From: Glaciecola amylolytica
Lineage (GTDB): Bacteria > Bacteroidota > Bacteroidia > Flavobacteriales_D > Crocinitomicaceae
Length of the DNA stretch: 64,000 nucleotides
Reading direction: 5' to 3'
NCBI GenBank assembly: GCA_003856375.1
Contig: CP034120.1
Span: 744,001-808,000, forward strand
The notes under the pieces were generated by a model, which did not search any database, was not told where the DNA came from, and saw only the letters and a list, made by a program, of their open reading frames with translations. Position 1 is the stretch's first letter, and each line of letters opens with the position of its first letter. The position numbers and the translations under genes are program-made. Shown one piece after another: positions 18,712 to 26,719 of the stretch.

Positions 18712-18981
18712 ATGAGTGAAGGAGCTTTTGATAAGTTGAGAGAGCAGTTATTGCAGGAAGAATGGCCGAATGTCTACTTCTTCAAATTTATTGTTCCGAA
18801 CACCCCTCATTCATTGGCACAAACAACTGCTCTTTTCGATGAAACGGCACAAATTCAGTTTCATGAATCAAGTAACGGGAAGTTTGTTAGCGTCAGTGTA
18901 AAAGAAATGATGCTGGATGTAAATTCAATTATTGCCATTTACGAAAAGGCACAGGTCATCCCTGGAATTATTTCGTTGTAA
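18712..18981 (+). CDS. DUF493 (YbeD-like) small protein
   Basis: 89 residues, the normal length for DUF493. The pattern FKFIVPNTPHSLAQTTALF followed by SSNGKFVSVSVKEMMLDVNSIIAIYEKAQVIPGI matches the ferredoxin-like ACT-type fold of this family, including the late VPG-like turn. E. coli YbeD sits next to lipoate genes and is thought to be regulatory, but function is unproven. Here it lies 2 nt upstream of the next gene and within a co-directional group. Confidence 0.75.
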   Translation: MSEGAFDKLREQLLQEEWPNVYFFKFIVPNTPHSLAQTTALFDETAQIQFHESSNGKFVSVSVKEMMLDVNSIIAIYEKAQVIPGIISL

Positions 18982-18983
18982 AC

Positions 18984-19469
18984 ATGAAGAAAAAAACACT
19001 TTTAAGCCTGATCGGGCTAAGTCTCTTGATTACTTGTTTGGTTTTGTACCGGGTGAATTTTGTGAAAGGAATTCGTTCATGGGAAAGCAAGCTTCTTGGA
19101 ACGCTCATTGCGCTGGCTGCCATTACCATGTTGTACATTGCCTACAAGTCGGTGATTAAACGCTTTTCAAAAGGAGCTTTGAAAAAAGAAGACTATGCAC
19201 TGCTTTTTGATCTGGAAAAAAAGAAGCAAAGCGGCGGCCTGGAATTTTATTTTACCATCGAGCAGCCTAAGAAGGTTGTGTTTTCAATTTTGAATGCAAA
19301 AATGGAAACAATTGAGGTGATTCAGGATCAGGAATTTTCTTCCGGAGGGCATATTATCCGCTTTGATACCAATGCGCTGCAGGATGGAGTTTATTTTTAT
19401 TGTCTGGAAACAGATAATCAAAAAACAATGAAAAAGATGCTTGTTCAGCATGACAATATGACAGTGTAA
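18984..19469 (+). CDS. Two-TM membrane protein with T9SS-tail-like beta domain
   Basis: 161 residues. Two hydrophobic segments (about 5-24 and 35-57) are followed by roughly 100 soluble residues. That part (LEFYFTIEQPKKVVFSILNAKMETIEVI...GGHIIRFDTNALQDGVYFYCLETDNQKTMKKMLVQ) has the strand order and the 'DGVYFY...KKMLV' ending of T9SS sorting domains or FlgD-like Ig folds. It has no cleavable signal peptide, so it is probably membrane bound instead of exported by T9SS. Function unknown. Two nt after the DUF493 gene. Confidence 0.6.
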   Translation: MKKKTLLSLIGLSLLITCLVLYRVNFVKGIRSWESKLLGTLIALAAITMLYIAYKSVIKRFSKGALKKEDYALLFDLEKKKQSGGLEFYFTIEQPKKVVFSILNAKMETIEVIQDQEFSSGGHIIRFDTNALQDGVYFYCLETDNQKTMKKMLVQHDNMTV

Positions 19470-19486
19470 ATTGTATTGGCAAGGCT

Positions 19487-19516
19487 TTTGACAAATAAAA
19501 ACAAATAGTAACTTTA
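19487..19516 (+). promoter_or_regulatory. Candidate trxA promoter
   Basis: TTTG at 19487-19490 (within TTTTGACA), an 18-nt spacer, and TAACTTTA at 19509-19516 (7 of 8 to TAnnTTTG), 39 nt before the ATG. Confidence 0.45.
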
Positions 19517-19555
19517 GACCGACTAAAGACAAGTCACATTAAAACAGAAACAATT

Positions 19556-19873
19556 ATGGCATTAGAAATTACAGATGCAAACTTTGAAGAGCTTGTATTG
19601 AAATCAGACAAACCGGTAATGGTAGACTTTTGGGCAGAATGGTGTGGCCCTTGTAGATTGATTGGTCCTATCGTTGAAGAAATGGCAACTGAATACGATG
19701 GCAAGGCAATCATTGGAAAAGTAAATGTAGACTTGAATCCCGGAGTTTCCGCTCAATTTGGAATCCGCAATATCCCAACAATCATTTTTGTGAAAGGTGG
19801 AGAAATCGCTGATAAATCAGTTGGAGCTGTTCCTAAAGGGCAGTTGACAGCGAAGTTGGATGCATTGATTTAA
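19556..19873 (+). CDS. trxA: Thioredoxin
   Basis: 105 residues, classic thioredoxin length and motifs: VDFWAEWCGPCRLIGP with the redox-active WCGPC, the cis-Pro loop RNIPTIIFVKGG, and no signal peptide, so cytoplasmic. It supplies electrons for ribonucleotide reductase, methionine sulfoxide reductase and similar enzymes. It has its own promoter-like boxes and a strong terminator, suggesting a single-gene transcript. Confidence 0.96.
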   Translation: MALEITDANFEELVLKSDKPVMVDFWAEWCGPCRLIGPIVEEMATEYDGKAIIGKVNVDLNPGVSAQFGIRNIPTIIFVKGGEIADKSVGAVPKGQLTAKLDALI

Positions 19874-19893
19874 TATTGAATTCAACATATTTG

Positions 19894-19938
19894 AAGGTCC
19901 GCCCTGGCTGTAAACGTCAGGATCGGACCTTTTTTTTG
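19894..19938 (+). terminator. Terminator after trxA
   Basis: AAGGTCCG pairs with CGGACCTT (8 bp), with an inner CCTG/CAGG pairing in the loop, followed by a T8 run. Confidence 0.88.
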
Positions 19939-19955
19939 AAAATACACGTATATAG

Positions 19956-20648
19956 ATGAAGAATTTTTGGAGACGCCTGCGATTGTATGGATTGGGCTTT
20001 GGTATCGGGCTGATAATGGTTTTTTTCTTTTTTAGAAATCGCGGATGCACCTGGCTGCCTGAAAACAGAGTGAAAAACACCTTTTTAGGCCGGGTATTGG
20101 TGGTTTCGGAAGATAATCAGCGGATTTTTGACCAGCATCATCTGACGGATTCCATGATCGAATCGTTTTTAGACGACGGATCCATTTTCTTTGGTTCAAG
20201 CAAAAAACAAGGAAACCCGAAGGTTTACAAAATTGAAAAAGAAATCAACGGAAAAAGTGTTGTCTTGTGGTTTTCAATGCCCGAGAATGCCTTTATTGCT
20301 GAAGTTGTATGGCCGAAGGGTTCGATTCAGCAATTTAAGAATACCACTTCCGGTTTGGGGCGGATGATTCACTTTCCTCCGAACGTTGAGAATTTTGTGT
20401 TCCTGAAAGACAATTCGATCATGAACGAACAAGTGAAGAAATTCGGGATAAAGGATGAGAAACACATTCAGTTTTTGATGAAAAAATCGGGTTTGATCGA
20501 CTTTTCGAAATCAAGATTGAATGCAGAGCCGATTCCGGAGCAATATGTGCTTTTACCAAGGAAGCAGGGAGATACTTTAAAGGCTAGAACTACGTGGTTT
20601 AAAGAGCATATTGAGTTTTATCAATTTGAAGAGAATTCGCCGGAATAA
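19956..20648 (+). CDS. Uncharacterised membrane-anchored protein (DUF4258-like annotation)
   Basis: 230 residues. One transmembrane segment at about 13-28 (LGFGIGLIMVFFFF) after a basic start, then NRGCTWLPENRVK and a soluble domain facing out. The overall pattern matches a Flavobacteriia family often labelled DUF4258-containing, including KVYKIEKEINGKSVVLWFSM and AEVVWPKG. No enzyme motif is visible. It stands between trxA and the lpx operon, separated from each by about 80 bp. Confidence 0.5.
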   Translation: MKNFWRRLRLYGLGFGIGLIMVFFFFRNRGCTWLPENRVKNTFLGRVLVVSEDNQRIFDQHHLTDSMIESFLDDGSIFFGSSKKQGNPKVYKIEKEINGKSVVLWFSMPENAFIAEVVWPKGSIQQFKNTTSGLGRMIHFPPNVENFVFLKDNSIMNEQVKKFGIKDEKHIQFLMKKSGLIDFSKSRLNAEPIPEQYVLLPRKQGDTLKARTTWFKEHIEFYQFEENSPE

Positions 20649-20718
20649 AGACGGTTTTCATCACAATGATGTGTTAATAAATCATATCTTAACAGACTCA
20701 TAACCTAAAGGTTTTTAC

Positions 20719-20726
20719 TAATTTTG
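20719..20726 (+). promoter_or_regulatory. -7 box abutting lpxD
   Basis: TAATTTTG, a perfect TAnnTTTG, ends 4 nt before the lpxD ATG at 20731. No -33 TTTG is evident. If used, the lpx message would start at or next to the start codon. Confidence 0.45.
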
Positions 20727-20730
20727 TTCA

Positions 20731-21777
20731 ATGGAATTTTCTGCGCTGCAAATAGCTACTATCTTGAACGGTGAAGTCGTTGGTAATACGGATGTTACCG
20801 TTGCCGGACTGGCTAAAATTGAAGAGGGCGTAACAGGAACGCTTTCTTTCTTGTCAAACCCCAAGTATGAAGAATATATTTACACAACAGGTTCGAGTAT
20901 CTGTATTGTGAATAAAACCTTTGTTCCTTCAAGGCCGCTCCCTGACACCTTGACTTTGGTGAAGGTAGATGACGCTTATGCCTGCTTTGCGAAGCTGCTG
21001 GATGTTTACAACCAGATGCGTCAGAAACAACCGAAGATCGAAACCCCGTCTTTTCTTTCAGAATCAGCAACGGTCGGAGAAGGACTTTATCTGGGGGCTT
21101 TTGCCTACATCGGTGAAAATGTAACGATCGGAAAAAATGCAAAAATTTACCCGCAAGCTTATATCGGAGACGGAGTGGTAATCGGAGACGATTGTACCAT
21201 TCACGCCGGAGTGAAGATTTATGCGGATACGAAAATAGGAAACCGTTGCGTTTTACATGCCGGAGTTGTGATTGGCAGCGACGGATTTGGTTTTGCTCCG
21301 GATGAAAAAGGAGTTTTCTCAAAAGTTCCTCAAATCGGGAATGTGGTGCTGGAAGACGATGTTGAAATCGGTTCCAATACAACGATCGATTGTGCGACGA
21401 TGGGTTCAACCATTCTTCGTCAGGGAGTGAAAATCGACAACCTGGTTCATTTGGCGCACAATGTAGAAATCGGACATCATTCCGCATTGGCGGCTCAGGT
21501 TGGTGTGGCAGGTTCTGCAAAAATCGGAAAACACGTCATGGTGGGCGGACAAGCCGGAATCAGCGGTCACTTGCACATTGCTGACGGAACGAAGATCGTG
21601 GCGCAATCAGGAATTCCCAACACGATCAAAAAAGCGGAAGTTTTAATGGGTTCACCGGCCATTCCAATGGATGATTACAAGAAATCATTTGTCGGATTCA
21701 GAAGACTTCCGATCATCATTAAGAAAATATCAGAAATAGAAGATAAAATCAAAACACTTTCAAAATCTGCAGAATAA
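20731..21777 (+). CDS. lpxD: UDP-3-O-acylglucosamine N-acyltransferase LpxD
   Basis: 348 residues, normal length. An N-terminal uridine-binding domain (about 1-100) is followed by a long left-handed beta helix of hexapeptide repeats (about 105-300). The catalytic His lies in LVHLAHNVEIGHH. It transfers a 3-hydroxyacyl chain from ACP to the glucosamine amine, the third step of lipid A synthesis. It is the first gene of a tight lpxD-lpxC/fabZ-lpxA operon (2-nt gap, then a 4-nt overlap). Confidence 0.96.
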   Translation: MEFSALQIATILNGEVVGNTDVTVAGLAKIEEGVTGTLSFLSNPKYEEYIYTTGSSICIVNKTFVPSRPLPDTLTLVKVDDAYACFAKLLDVYNQMRQKQPKIETPSFLSESATVGEGLYLGAFAYIGENVTIGKNAKIYPQAYIGDGVVIGDDCTIHAGVKIYADTKIGNRCVLHAGVVIGSDGFGFAPDEKGVFSKVPQIGNVVLEDDVEIGSNTTIDCATMGSTILRQGVKIDNLVHLAHNVEIGHHSALAAQVGVAGSAKIGKHVMVGGQAGISGHLHIADGTKIVAQSGIPNTIKKAEVLMGSPAIPMDDYKKSFVGFRRLPIIIKKISEIEDKIKTLSKSAE

Positions 21778-21779
21778 TT

Positions 21780-23189
21780 ATGTCGGAAAAACAATTTACC
21801 CTTAAAGAAAAAATCGTATTCAATGGTGTTGGTTTGCATACCGGAGAATCAGTTGTTATGGAAATTCATCCTGCTGCTGAGAACCACGGATATAAATTCC
21901 AACGGTTAGATGTCGATGGTCAACCGATAATTAAAGCAGATGCAGATTTGGTTGTTTCTACGGATCGTGGAACAACTTTGGAAGCAAACGGAGCAAAAGT
22001 TTATACAACAGAGCATGTTTTGGCAGCTTTGTACGGAATGGAAGTGGACAATGCATTGATCACACTTACCGGACCTGAAATTCCGATTATGGACGGATCT
22101 TCACTTCCGTTTGTAAAAGAGATTCAACGAGTGGGACGCACCGAACAAAATGCGGAGCGTTTGTATTTGGAATTGACTGAAAACATCAAGTGGGAAGACG
22201 AAGAGCGCGGAATTGAGTTCCTGGCTGTTCCGGACAAAAATTACCGTTTGACGGTGATGGTGGATTACAATTCGCCTGCTTTGGGAACACAGCATGCACA
22301 CATGTACCACATCGGGGAATTTGAAAAGGAAATTGCAGCTTGCAGAACGTTTTGTTTCCTGAAAGAATTGGAATTCCTGGCTCAAAACAACCTCATCAAA
22401 GGAGGAAGCCTTGATAATGCGATTGTATTGGTTGAGCGCAATGACGTGACTCAGGAAGAATTGGACCGTTTGGCAAAATTGCTTGGAAAAGAGAACCTGA
22501 CTGTCAATTACGAAGGAATCGGAGTGTTGAACAGTTTGAAACTTCAGTTCGAAAACGAACCGGCAAGACATAAATTATTGGATATCGTTGGTGATTTGGC
22601 TTTGGTAGGCCGTTTTATCAAAGGACATATTTTGGCAGCTCGCCCGGGACATTCCGGAAACACGCGTTTTGCAAAAGTGTTAAAAGACGAGATTAAAAAA
22701 CAGGAAAAAAGTACAACACGCGTTTTCAATCTGGAAAAAGAGCCGTTGTATAACATCAATGATATCGAGCGCATGCTGCCTCACCGTTATCCGTTCCTTT
22801 TGGTAGATAAAGTGATGGAGATTACGGACAATACAATCATCGGAGTGAAAAATGTGACCATGAACGAACCAATGTTTCAGGGGCATTTTCCGGGGAATCC
22901 GGTATTTCCGGGAGTATTGCAAGTGGAGGCTTGTGCACAGTGCGGAGGTATTTTTGCATTGAGTAAAGTAGAAGATCCACATTTATACTCGACTTATTTC
23001 ATGAAAATTGATGCAGTGAAATTCAAACAAAAAGTCATTCCGGGTGATACCCTGGTTTTTGCTTTGGAATTGATTTCACCGATTCGCAGAGGTTTGGTGA
23101 ATATGCTGGGGAAAGCATACGTGAATGGTGTTCAGGTGTTTGAAGCCGAAATGCTTGCACAAGTGATTAAAGATAAAGTAGAAGTATGA
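21780..23189 (+). CDS. lpxC-fabZ: Bifunctional LpxC deacetylase / FabZ dehydratase
   Basis: 469 residues, a fusion. Residues about 1-310 are LpxC (UDP-3-O-acyl-GlcNAc deacetylase): FNGVGLHTGE at the start, TTEHVLAALYGM with a zinc-binding His, IPIMDGSSLPFV, and GHILAARPGHSGN late. Residues about 325-469 are FabZ: MLPHRYPFLLVDKV with the catalytic His and MFQGHFPGNPVFPGVLQVEACAQ with the catalytic Glu. The fusion is a known Bacteroidota feature that joins lipid A commitment to 3-hydroxyacyl-ACP turnover, which share a substrate pool. The gene overlaps lpxA by 4 nt. Confidence 0.96.
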   Translation: MSEKQFTLKEKIVFNGVGLHTGESVVMEIHPAAENHGYKFQRLDVDGQPIIKADADLVVSTDRGTTLEANGAKVYTTEHVLAALYGMEVDNALITLTGPEIPIMDGSSLPFVKEIQRVGRTEQNAERLYLELTENIKWEDEERGIEFLAVPDKNYRLTVMVDYNSPALGTQHAHMYHIGEFEKEIAACRTFCFLKELEFLAQNNLIKGGSLDNAIVLVERNDVTQEELDRLAKLLGKENLTVNYEGIGVLNSLKLQFENEPARHKLLDIVGDLALVGRFIKGHILAARPGHSGNTRFAKVLKDEIKKQEKSTTRVFNLEKEPLYNINDIERMLPHRYPFLLVDKVMEITDNTIIGVKNVTMNEPMFQGHFPGNPVFPGVLQVEACAQCGGIFALSKVEDPHLYSTYFMKIDAVKFKQKVIPGDTLVFALELISPIRRGLVNMLGKAYVNGVQVFEAEMLAQVIKDKVEV

Positions 23190-23962
23190 TAAGTCCGTTA
23201 GCACAGGTTTCTCCTAACGCAAAACTTGGAGAAGGGGTAATTATTGATGCATTCACTACCATTCATGACGATGTGGTAATTGGTGCAGGAACAAGAATTC
23301 ATTCGAATGTAAATATTTATCCCGGAGCAAGAATCGGAGAAAATTGTGAGATTTATCCCGGAGCTGTAATCAGCGTCGTGCCTCAGGATTTGAAATTCGA
23401 CGGAGAATATACGACAGTTGAGATCGGGGATCGGACAGTGATTCGTGAATGTGTAACGATTCACCGCGGAACAAAAGATAAGTGGAAAACCGTAGTTGGA
23501 AGCGATTGCTTGCTGATGACATATGTTCATATTGCACACGATTGCCAGATCGGGAATCACGTGATTATGGCAAGCTATTCCGGGTTGTCCGGACATTGTG
23601 TGGTTGGAGATTACGCGATTCTGGAAGGCCGTTGCGGTTCGCAGCAGTTTGTTCATGTTGGAGCGCATTCATTTGTTGCAGGAGGATCATTGATTCGCAA
23701 GAATATTCCACCGTATGTGAAGTGTGCCCGTGAGCCGCTTACTTATGCGGGAATCAATTCCGTTGGTTTGAGAAGGCGTGGTTATACGGATGAGCAGGTT
23801 CGGGAAATCGAAGATATTTACCGCATCATTTTCGTTCAGAATAATCATGTAACCAAATCGTTGGATATCGTGAAAGAATCAATTGCTGATTCTCCGATCA
23901 GAAGAGAAATTTTATCATTCATTGAAGCTTCTGACAAAGGAGTGATTAAGGGATTGATCTAA
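23186..23962 (+). CDS. lpxA: UDP-GlcNAc O-acyltransferase LpxA
   Basis: 258 residues, normal length. Hexapeptide beta helix from residue 1 to about 185 starting ISPLAQVSPNAKLGEG, the RECVTIHRGT block, and the catalytic His in YVHIAHDCQIGNH. A helical C-terminal domain follows (LRRRGYTDEQVREIEDIYRIIF). It catalyses the first acylation of lipid A synthesis. Its ATG overlaps the fabZ end (ATGA), completing the operon in an order that places the three acyl-ACP-linked steps together. Confidence 0.96.
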   Translation: MISPLAQVSPNAKLGEGVIIDAFTTIHDDVVIGAGTRIHSNVNIYPGARIGENCEIYPGAVISVVPQDLKFDGEYTTVEIGDRTVIRECVTIHRGTKDKWKTVVGSDCLLMTYVHIAHDCQIGNHVIMASYSGLSGHCVVGDYAILEGRCGSQQFVHVGAHSFVAGGSLIRKNIPPYVKCAREPLTYAGINSVGLRRRGYTDEQVREIEDIYRIIFVQNNHVTKSLDIVKESIADSPIRREILSFIEASDKGVIKGLI

Positions 23963-23966
23963 GATC

Positions 23967-23993
23967 TTTGTTTCGAATTTAATTGTAAATTAG
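23967..23993 (+). promoter_or_regulatory. Candidate promoter of the Rrf2 gene (TTTG-N15-TAAATTAG)
   Basis: TTTG at 23967-23970, 15-nt spacer, TAAATTAG at 23986-23993 (7 of 8 to TAnnTTTG), 19 nt before the ATG. Same 15-nt spacing as three other candidates in the window. Confidence 0.4.
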
Positions 23994-24012
23994 AGCTCAA
24001 CAGACAAATTTC

Positions 24013-24432
24013 ATGTTATCAAAGAAGACGAAATATGCACTACATGCTTTGACCTATTTGGCAAAGAAAGATGCTAATGAGCCAACTTTGATCCTCGAGA
24101 TTGCTGAAAATGGCCATATTCCGCGGAAATTCCTGGAATCCATCTTATTGGATCTGAAAAAACAAGGAATTCTCAATTCAAAAATGGGAAAGGGCGGAGG
24201 CTATTTTTTACGCCAGAAACCTGCTCAGATTCAAATTTCCACGATTATCAGGCTTTTTAACGGCCCGATTGCATTATTGCCGTGTGTCAGTTTGAATTAT
24301 TATCAGCGTTGTGAAGAATGCACAGACGAAAAAACGTGCGGCTTGAATAAAGTCTTCATTGACGTTCGGAACGAAACACTGCGCATTTTAGAAAATAAAT
24401 CGATTCAGGATATAGTAGATCAGGAATTGTAA
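24013..24432 (+). CDS. Rrf2-family transcriptional regulator
   Basis: 139 residues. A winged helix-turn-helix of the Rrf2 type: MLSKKTKYALHALTYLAKK, then IPRKFLESILLDLKKQGILNSKMGKGGGYFL. The C-terminal part has three Cys (CEECTDEKTC) in the position where IscR and NsrR bind an iron-sulfur cluster, preceded by another Cys in LPCVSL, so it is likely a redox or iron-sulfur sensor. No target operator could be assigned. It lies 30 nt upstream of the methyltransferase gene on the same strand. Confidence 0.88.
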   Translation: MLSKKTKYALHALTYLAKKDANEPTLILEIAENGHIPRKFLESILLDLKKQGILNSKMGKGGGYFLRQKPAQIQISTIIRLFNGPIALLPCVSLNYYQRCEECTDEKTCGLNKVFIDVRNETLRILENKSIQDIVDQEL

Positions 24433-24462
24433 CAGCCATAGGCTCAGAAGAAACAATCAAAA

Positions 24463-25890
24463 GTGGTACACAGAAATCAGATTATTGAAATTAAGATCGA
24501 CGATTTTGCGTTTGGTGGTCAAGGGATTGCCCGCATGAAATCGGAAGAAGGCGATTTTATTTTGTTCGTTGAAAATACTTTTCCGGGGCAATTCGTGAGA
24601 GCCCGCGTTGATAAGAAACGCAAGCGCCATGCAGAATGCAAATTGCTTGAAGTATTGGAGCGTTCTCCTTTGGAAAAACACCTTCCGTTTCAAGAAATTT
24701 CCGGTGCGCCTTATTTGTTTGTTCCGATTGAAATTCAACAGGAGTACAAGAAAAAATCTACTCTGGATGTTTACCGGAAAATCGGAAGAATCCAGGATCC
24801 GAGTACTCTTTTTGATGAGTTTATTTCATCGCCAGATGCATTCTTTTACCGGAATAAAATGGAATACAGTTTTTCCTGTATTGAGCATGTTCCGGAAACC
24901 GGAGAAGAGATCGACGATGCTTTTGCCTTAGGTTTTAAACGAAGAGGAACCTGGTGGAAAGTAGAAAATCTGAATAAGCCAAGCGGATTGTTTGATGAGC
25001 AATGGGAAACGATTCTCCCTGAGTTCAGAGATTTGTTGAAATCCTTTGGTTTACCGGCATGGCATCCACCGAGAAAAGAAGGTTTTTTCAGACACATTGT
25101 GGTTCGGAAATCCTTTGATCAGGATCAATTGCTTTTGCATATCGTAACCAGTTCGGTAGGAATTAAAAAGTTCGATAAAGGTCAGGTAGTTGCCTTTTTG
25201 AAAGAGAAATTAGGAAATCGTTTGGCGGGTGTCTGGCATACGATTAATGATAATATTGCAGACCGTGCGAAAATAGAAAACGGAACCAGTGAATTGCTCT
25301 TCGGAGACTCGGTGGTCGTTGAAAAAATGCTGGGTCTGTCTTTCGAGATCAGTATGGAAAGCTTTTTCCAGACGAATCCGAAAAGTGCGGAACGTTTGTA
25401 CACGAAAGCCATCGATTACGTATGCGATTATGCGAAAGATGGTGGTGTGATCATGGATTTGTTTTGCGGAACGGGAACCATCGGCCAATTGGTTGCGCAA
25501 CGCGTCAATGCAGGAGAAATTATCGGTGTTGATATTGTTGAAGAAGCTATTGAAGATGCAAAACGCAACGCGAAACGCAACAAGCTGGAACATTTGCATT
25601 TCTTTGCTGCAGACGTCGGGAAATTCCTGTCTTTGCACCCGGAATACTTAAACCGCATCGATACCATTGTTCTGGATCCTCCAAGAGCCGGAATCGCACC
25701 GAAAACCTTACAAAAGGTAATCGCTTTGGGAGCTTCACACCTGGTTTATATTTCCTGTAATCCTTCCACTCAGGCAAGAGATACGGAAACTCTTGAAAAA
25801 GGAGGCTATAAACTGATGAAGTTGTCTTTGGTGGATCAATTCCCGCACACAAGCCACATTGAGGCTATAGCGGTTTACGAGAAGATTTGA
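24463..25890 (+). CDS. rlmD: 23S rRNA (uracil-5-)-methyltransferase, RlmD-like
   Basis: 475 residues from a GTG start. An N-terminal TRAM domain (IIEIKIDDFAFGGQGIARM) is followed by the methyltransferase fold: MDLFCGTGTIGQLV (SAM binding), ADVGKF, LDPPRAGIAPK and the catalytic Cys in YISCNPSTQARD. It should methylate U in 23S rRNA (or a related RNA) using SAM. The iron-sulfur Cys cluster (CxxxCGGC type) that follows the TRAM domain in E. coli RlmD is absent: the equivalent stretch reads LPFQEISGAPYLFVPIE. Some family members lack the cluster, so the exact target (RlmC, RlmD or TrmA-like) is open. Confidence 0.88.
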   Translation: MVHRNQIIEIKIDDFAFGGQGIARMKSEEGDFILFVENTFPGQFVRARVDKKRKRHAECKLLEVLERSPLEKHLPFQEISGAPYLFVPIEIQQEYKKKSTLDVYRKIGRIQDPSTLFDEFISSPDAFFYRNKMEYSFSCIEHVPETGEEIDDAFALGFKRRGTWWKVENLNKPSGLFDEQWETILPEFRDLLKSFGLPAWHPPRKEGFFRHIVVRKSFDQDQLLLHIVTSSVGIKKFDKGQVVAFLKEKLGNRLAGVWHTINDNIADRAKIENGTSELLFGDSVVVEKMLGLSFEISMESFFQTNPKSAERLYTKAIDYVCDYAKDGGVIMDLFCGTGTIGQLVAQRVNAGEIIGVDIVEEAIEDAKRNAKRNKLEHLHFFAADVGKFLSLHPEYLNRIDTIVLDPPRAGIAPKTLQKVIALGASHLVYISCNPSTQARDTETLEKGGYKLMKLSLVDQFPHTSHIEAIAVYEKI

Positions 25891-25905
25891 TTATTTGTAA
25901 ATAGA

Positions 25906-25940
25906 AACAGTAAGGGCGAAAAATTTTCGCCCTTACTGTT
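25906..25940. terminator. Bidirectional terminator, 17-bp stem
   Basis: AACAGTAAGGGCGAAAA and its reverse complement flank a single A, an almost perfect 35-nt palindrome between convergent genes (stops at 25890 and 25963). T-rich flanks occur on both sides. Confidence 0.9.
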
Positions 25941-25962
25941 TTAGTTCATTTTTTTCGATCAC

Positions 25963-26718
25963 TTAATAAACAAACGGAATCACGGCTTTTCGGTCTTCAG
26001 GGTATTCCTCAAAGGTTTTTTTGTACCATTTGTGATTTGCAACCGCTCTTGGAAACAAGTTGCAGAATGTGAAGAATGCGAAACAGAATGCAGGAAGATT
26101 CCAGCATAGAATCGCAAATCCGATCCATTCGATCAATTCGCCGCCCAGATTAGGAGCAGAAATGTATTTAAAAGGACCGCCGTAAGGAATTTTATATCCG
26201 TCCGCCGGACTCTTTCTCAGGTTTATTAAAATAGTATCGGAATAGATGTTGGTGAGCATTCCCCATAAAAATAAGGCAGTTCCGAGCATGAATTGCCAGG
26301 AAGTGAACCAATCGTTGCTGTAATTGGAAAAATGTGAGAGATAATAACCGATCAAAAAGCCGTTTGCAAGGTTGTGGAATAAGGCCATTCCGACAATGCT
26401 TACCGGAATTTGTTTTCCTTTGGTTCGCGTTCTGAACGGGTAAATAAAACTTCTGTTGATGTAATGCACGGTGAAAAGTGAAACAATGGTCCAGTCAACG
26501 GCAGAAAGCTTCTTTGGAGCGGTTAAAATGAAGTAATAGAGTACTGCCAAAACAAATGCTTCCATAATCACCCAGCCCCAGCGATTCGACATGGTTGGTC
26601 CCCATTTGGAGCTCGTAAATTTCCCGTAAGGAGCATCTTTGAATTGCAATGCCAAATAGGCAAAAATTCCCACTCCGATCCAGGCGTAGCAGAAGTAATA
26701 GAATGTTTCTTGTGTCAT
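25963..26718 (-). CDS. Steroid 5-alpha-reductase family membrane protein
   Basis: 251 residues with about six hydrophobic helices. The C-terminal third carries the family signature: YGGPFKYISAPNLGGELIEW, NLFPRAVANHKWYKKTF and YPEDRKAVIPF. Eukaryotic relatives reduce the 4,5 double bond of steroids or of polyprenols with NADPH; bacterial substrates are unknown. It follows the epimerase-type gene almost without a gap, so both probably act in the same pathway, perhaps modifying a lipid. Confidence 0.8.
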   Translation of the reverse strand: MTQETFYYFCYAWIGVGIFAYLALQFKDAPYGKFTSSKWGPTMSNRWGWVIMEAFVLAVLYYFILTAPKKLSAVDWTIVSLFTVHYINRSFIYPFRTRTKGKQIPVSIVGMALFHNLANGFLIGYYLSHFSNYSNDWFTSWQFMLGTALFLWGMLTNIYSDTILINLRKSPADGYKIPYGGPFKYISAPNLGGELIEWIGFAILCWNLPAFCFAFFTFCNLFPRAVANHKWYKKTFEEYPEDRKAVIPFVY

Positions 26719-26719
26719 G

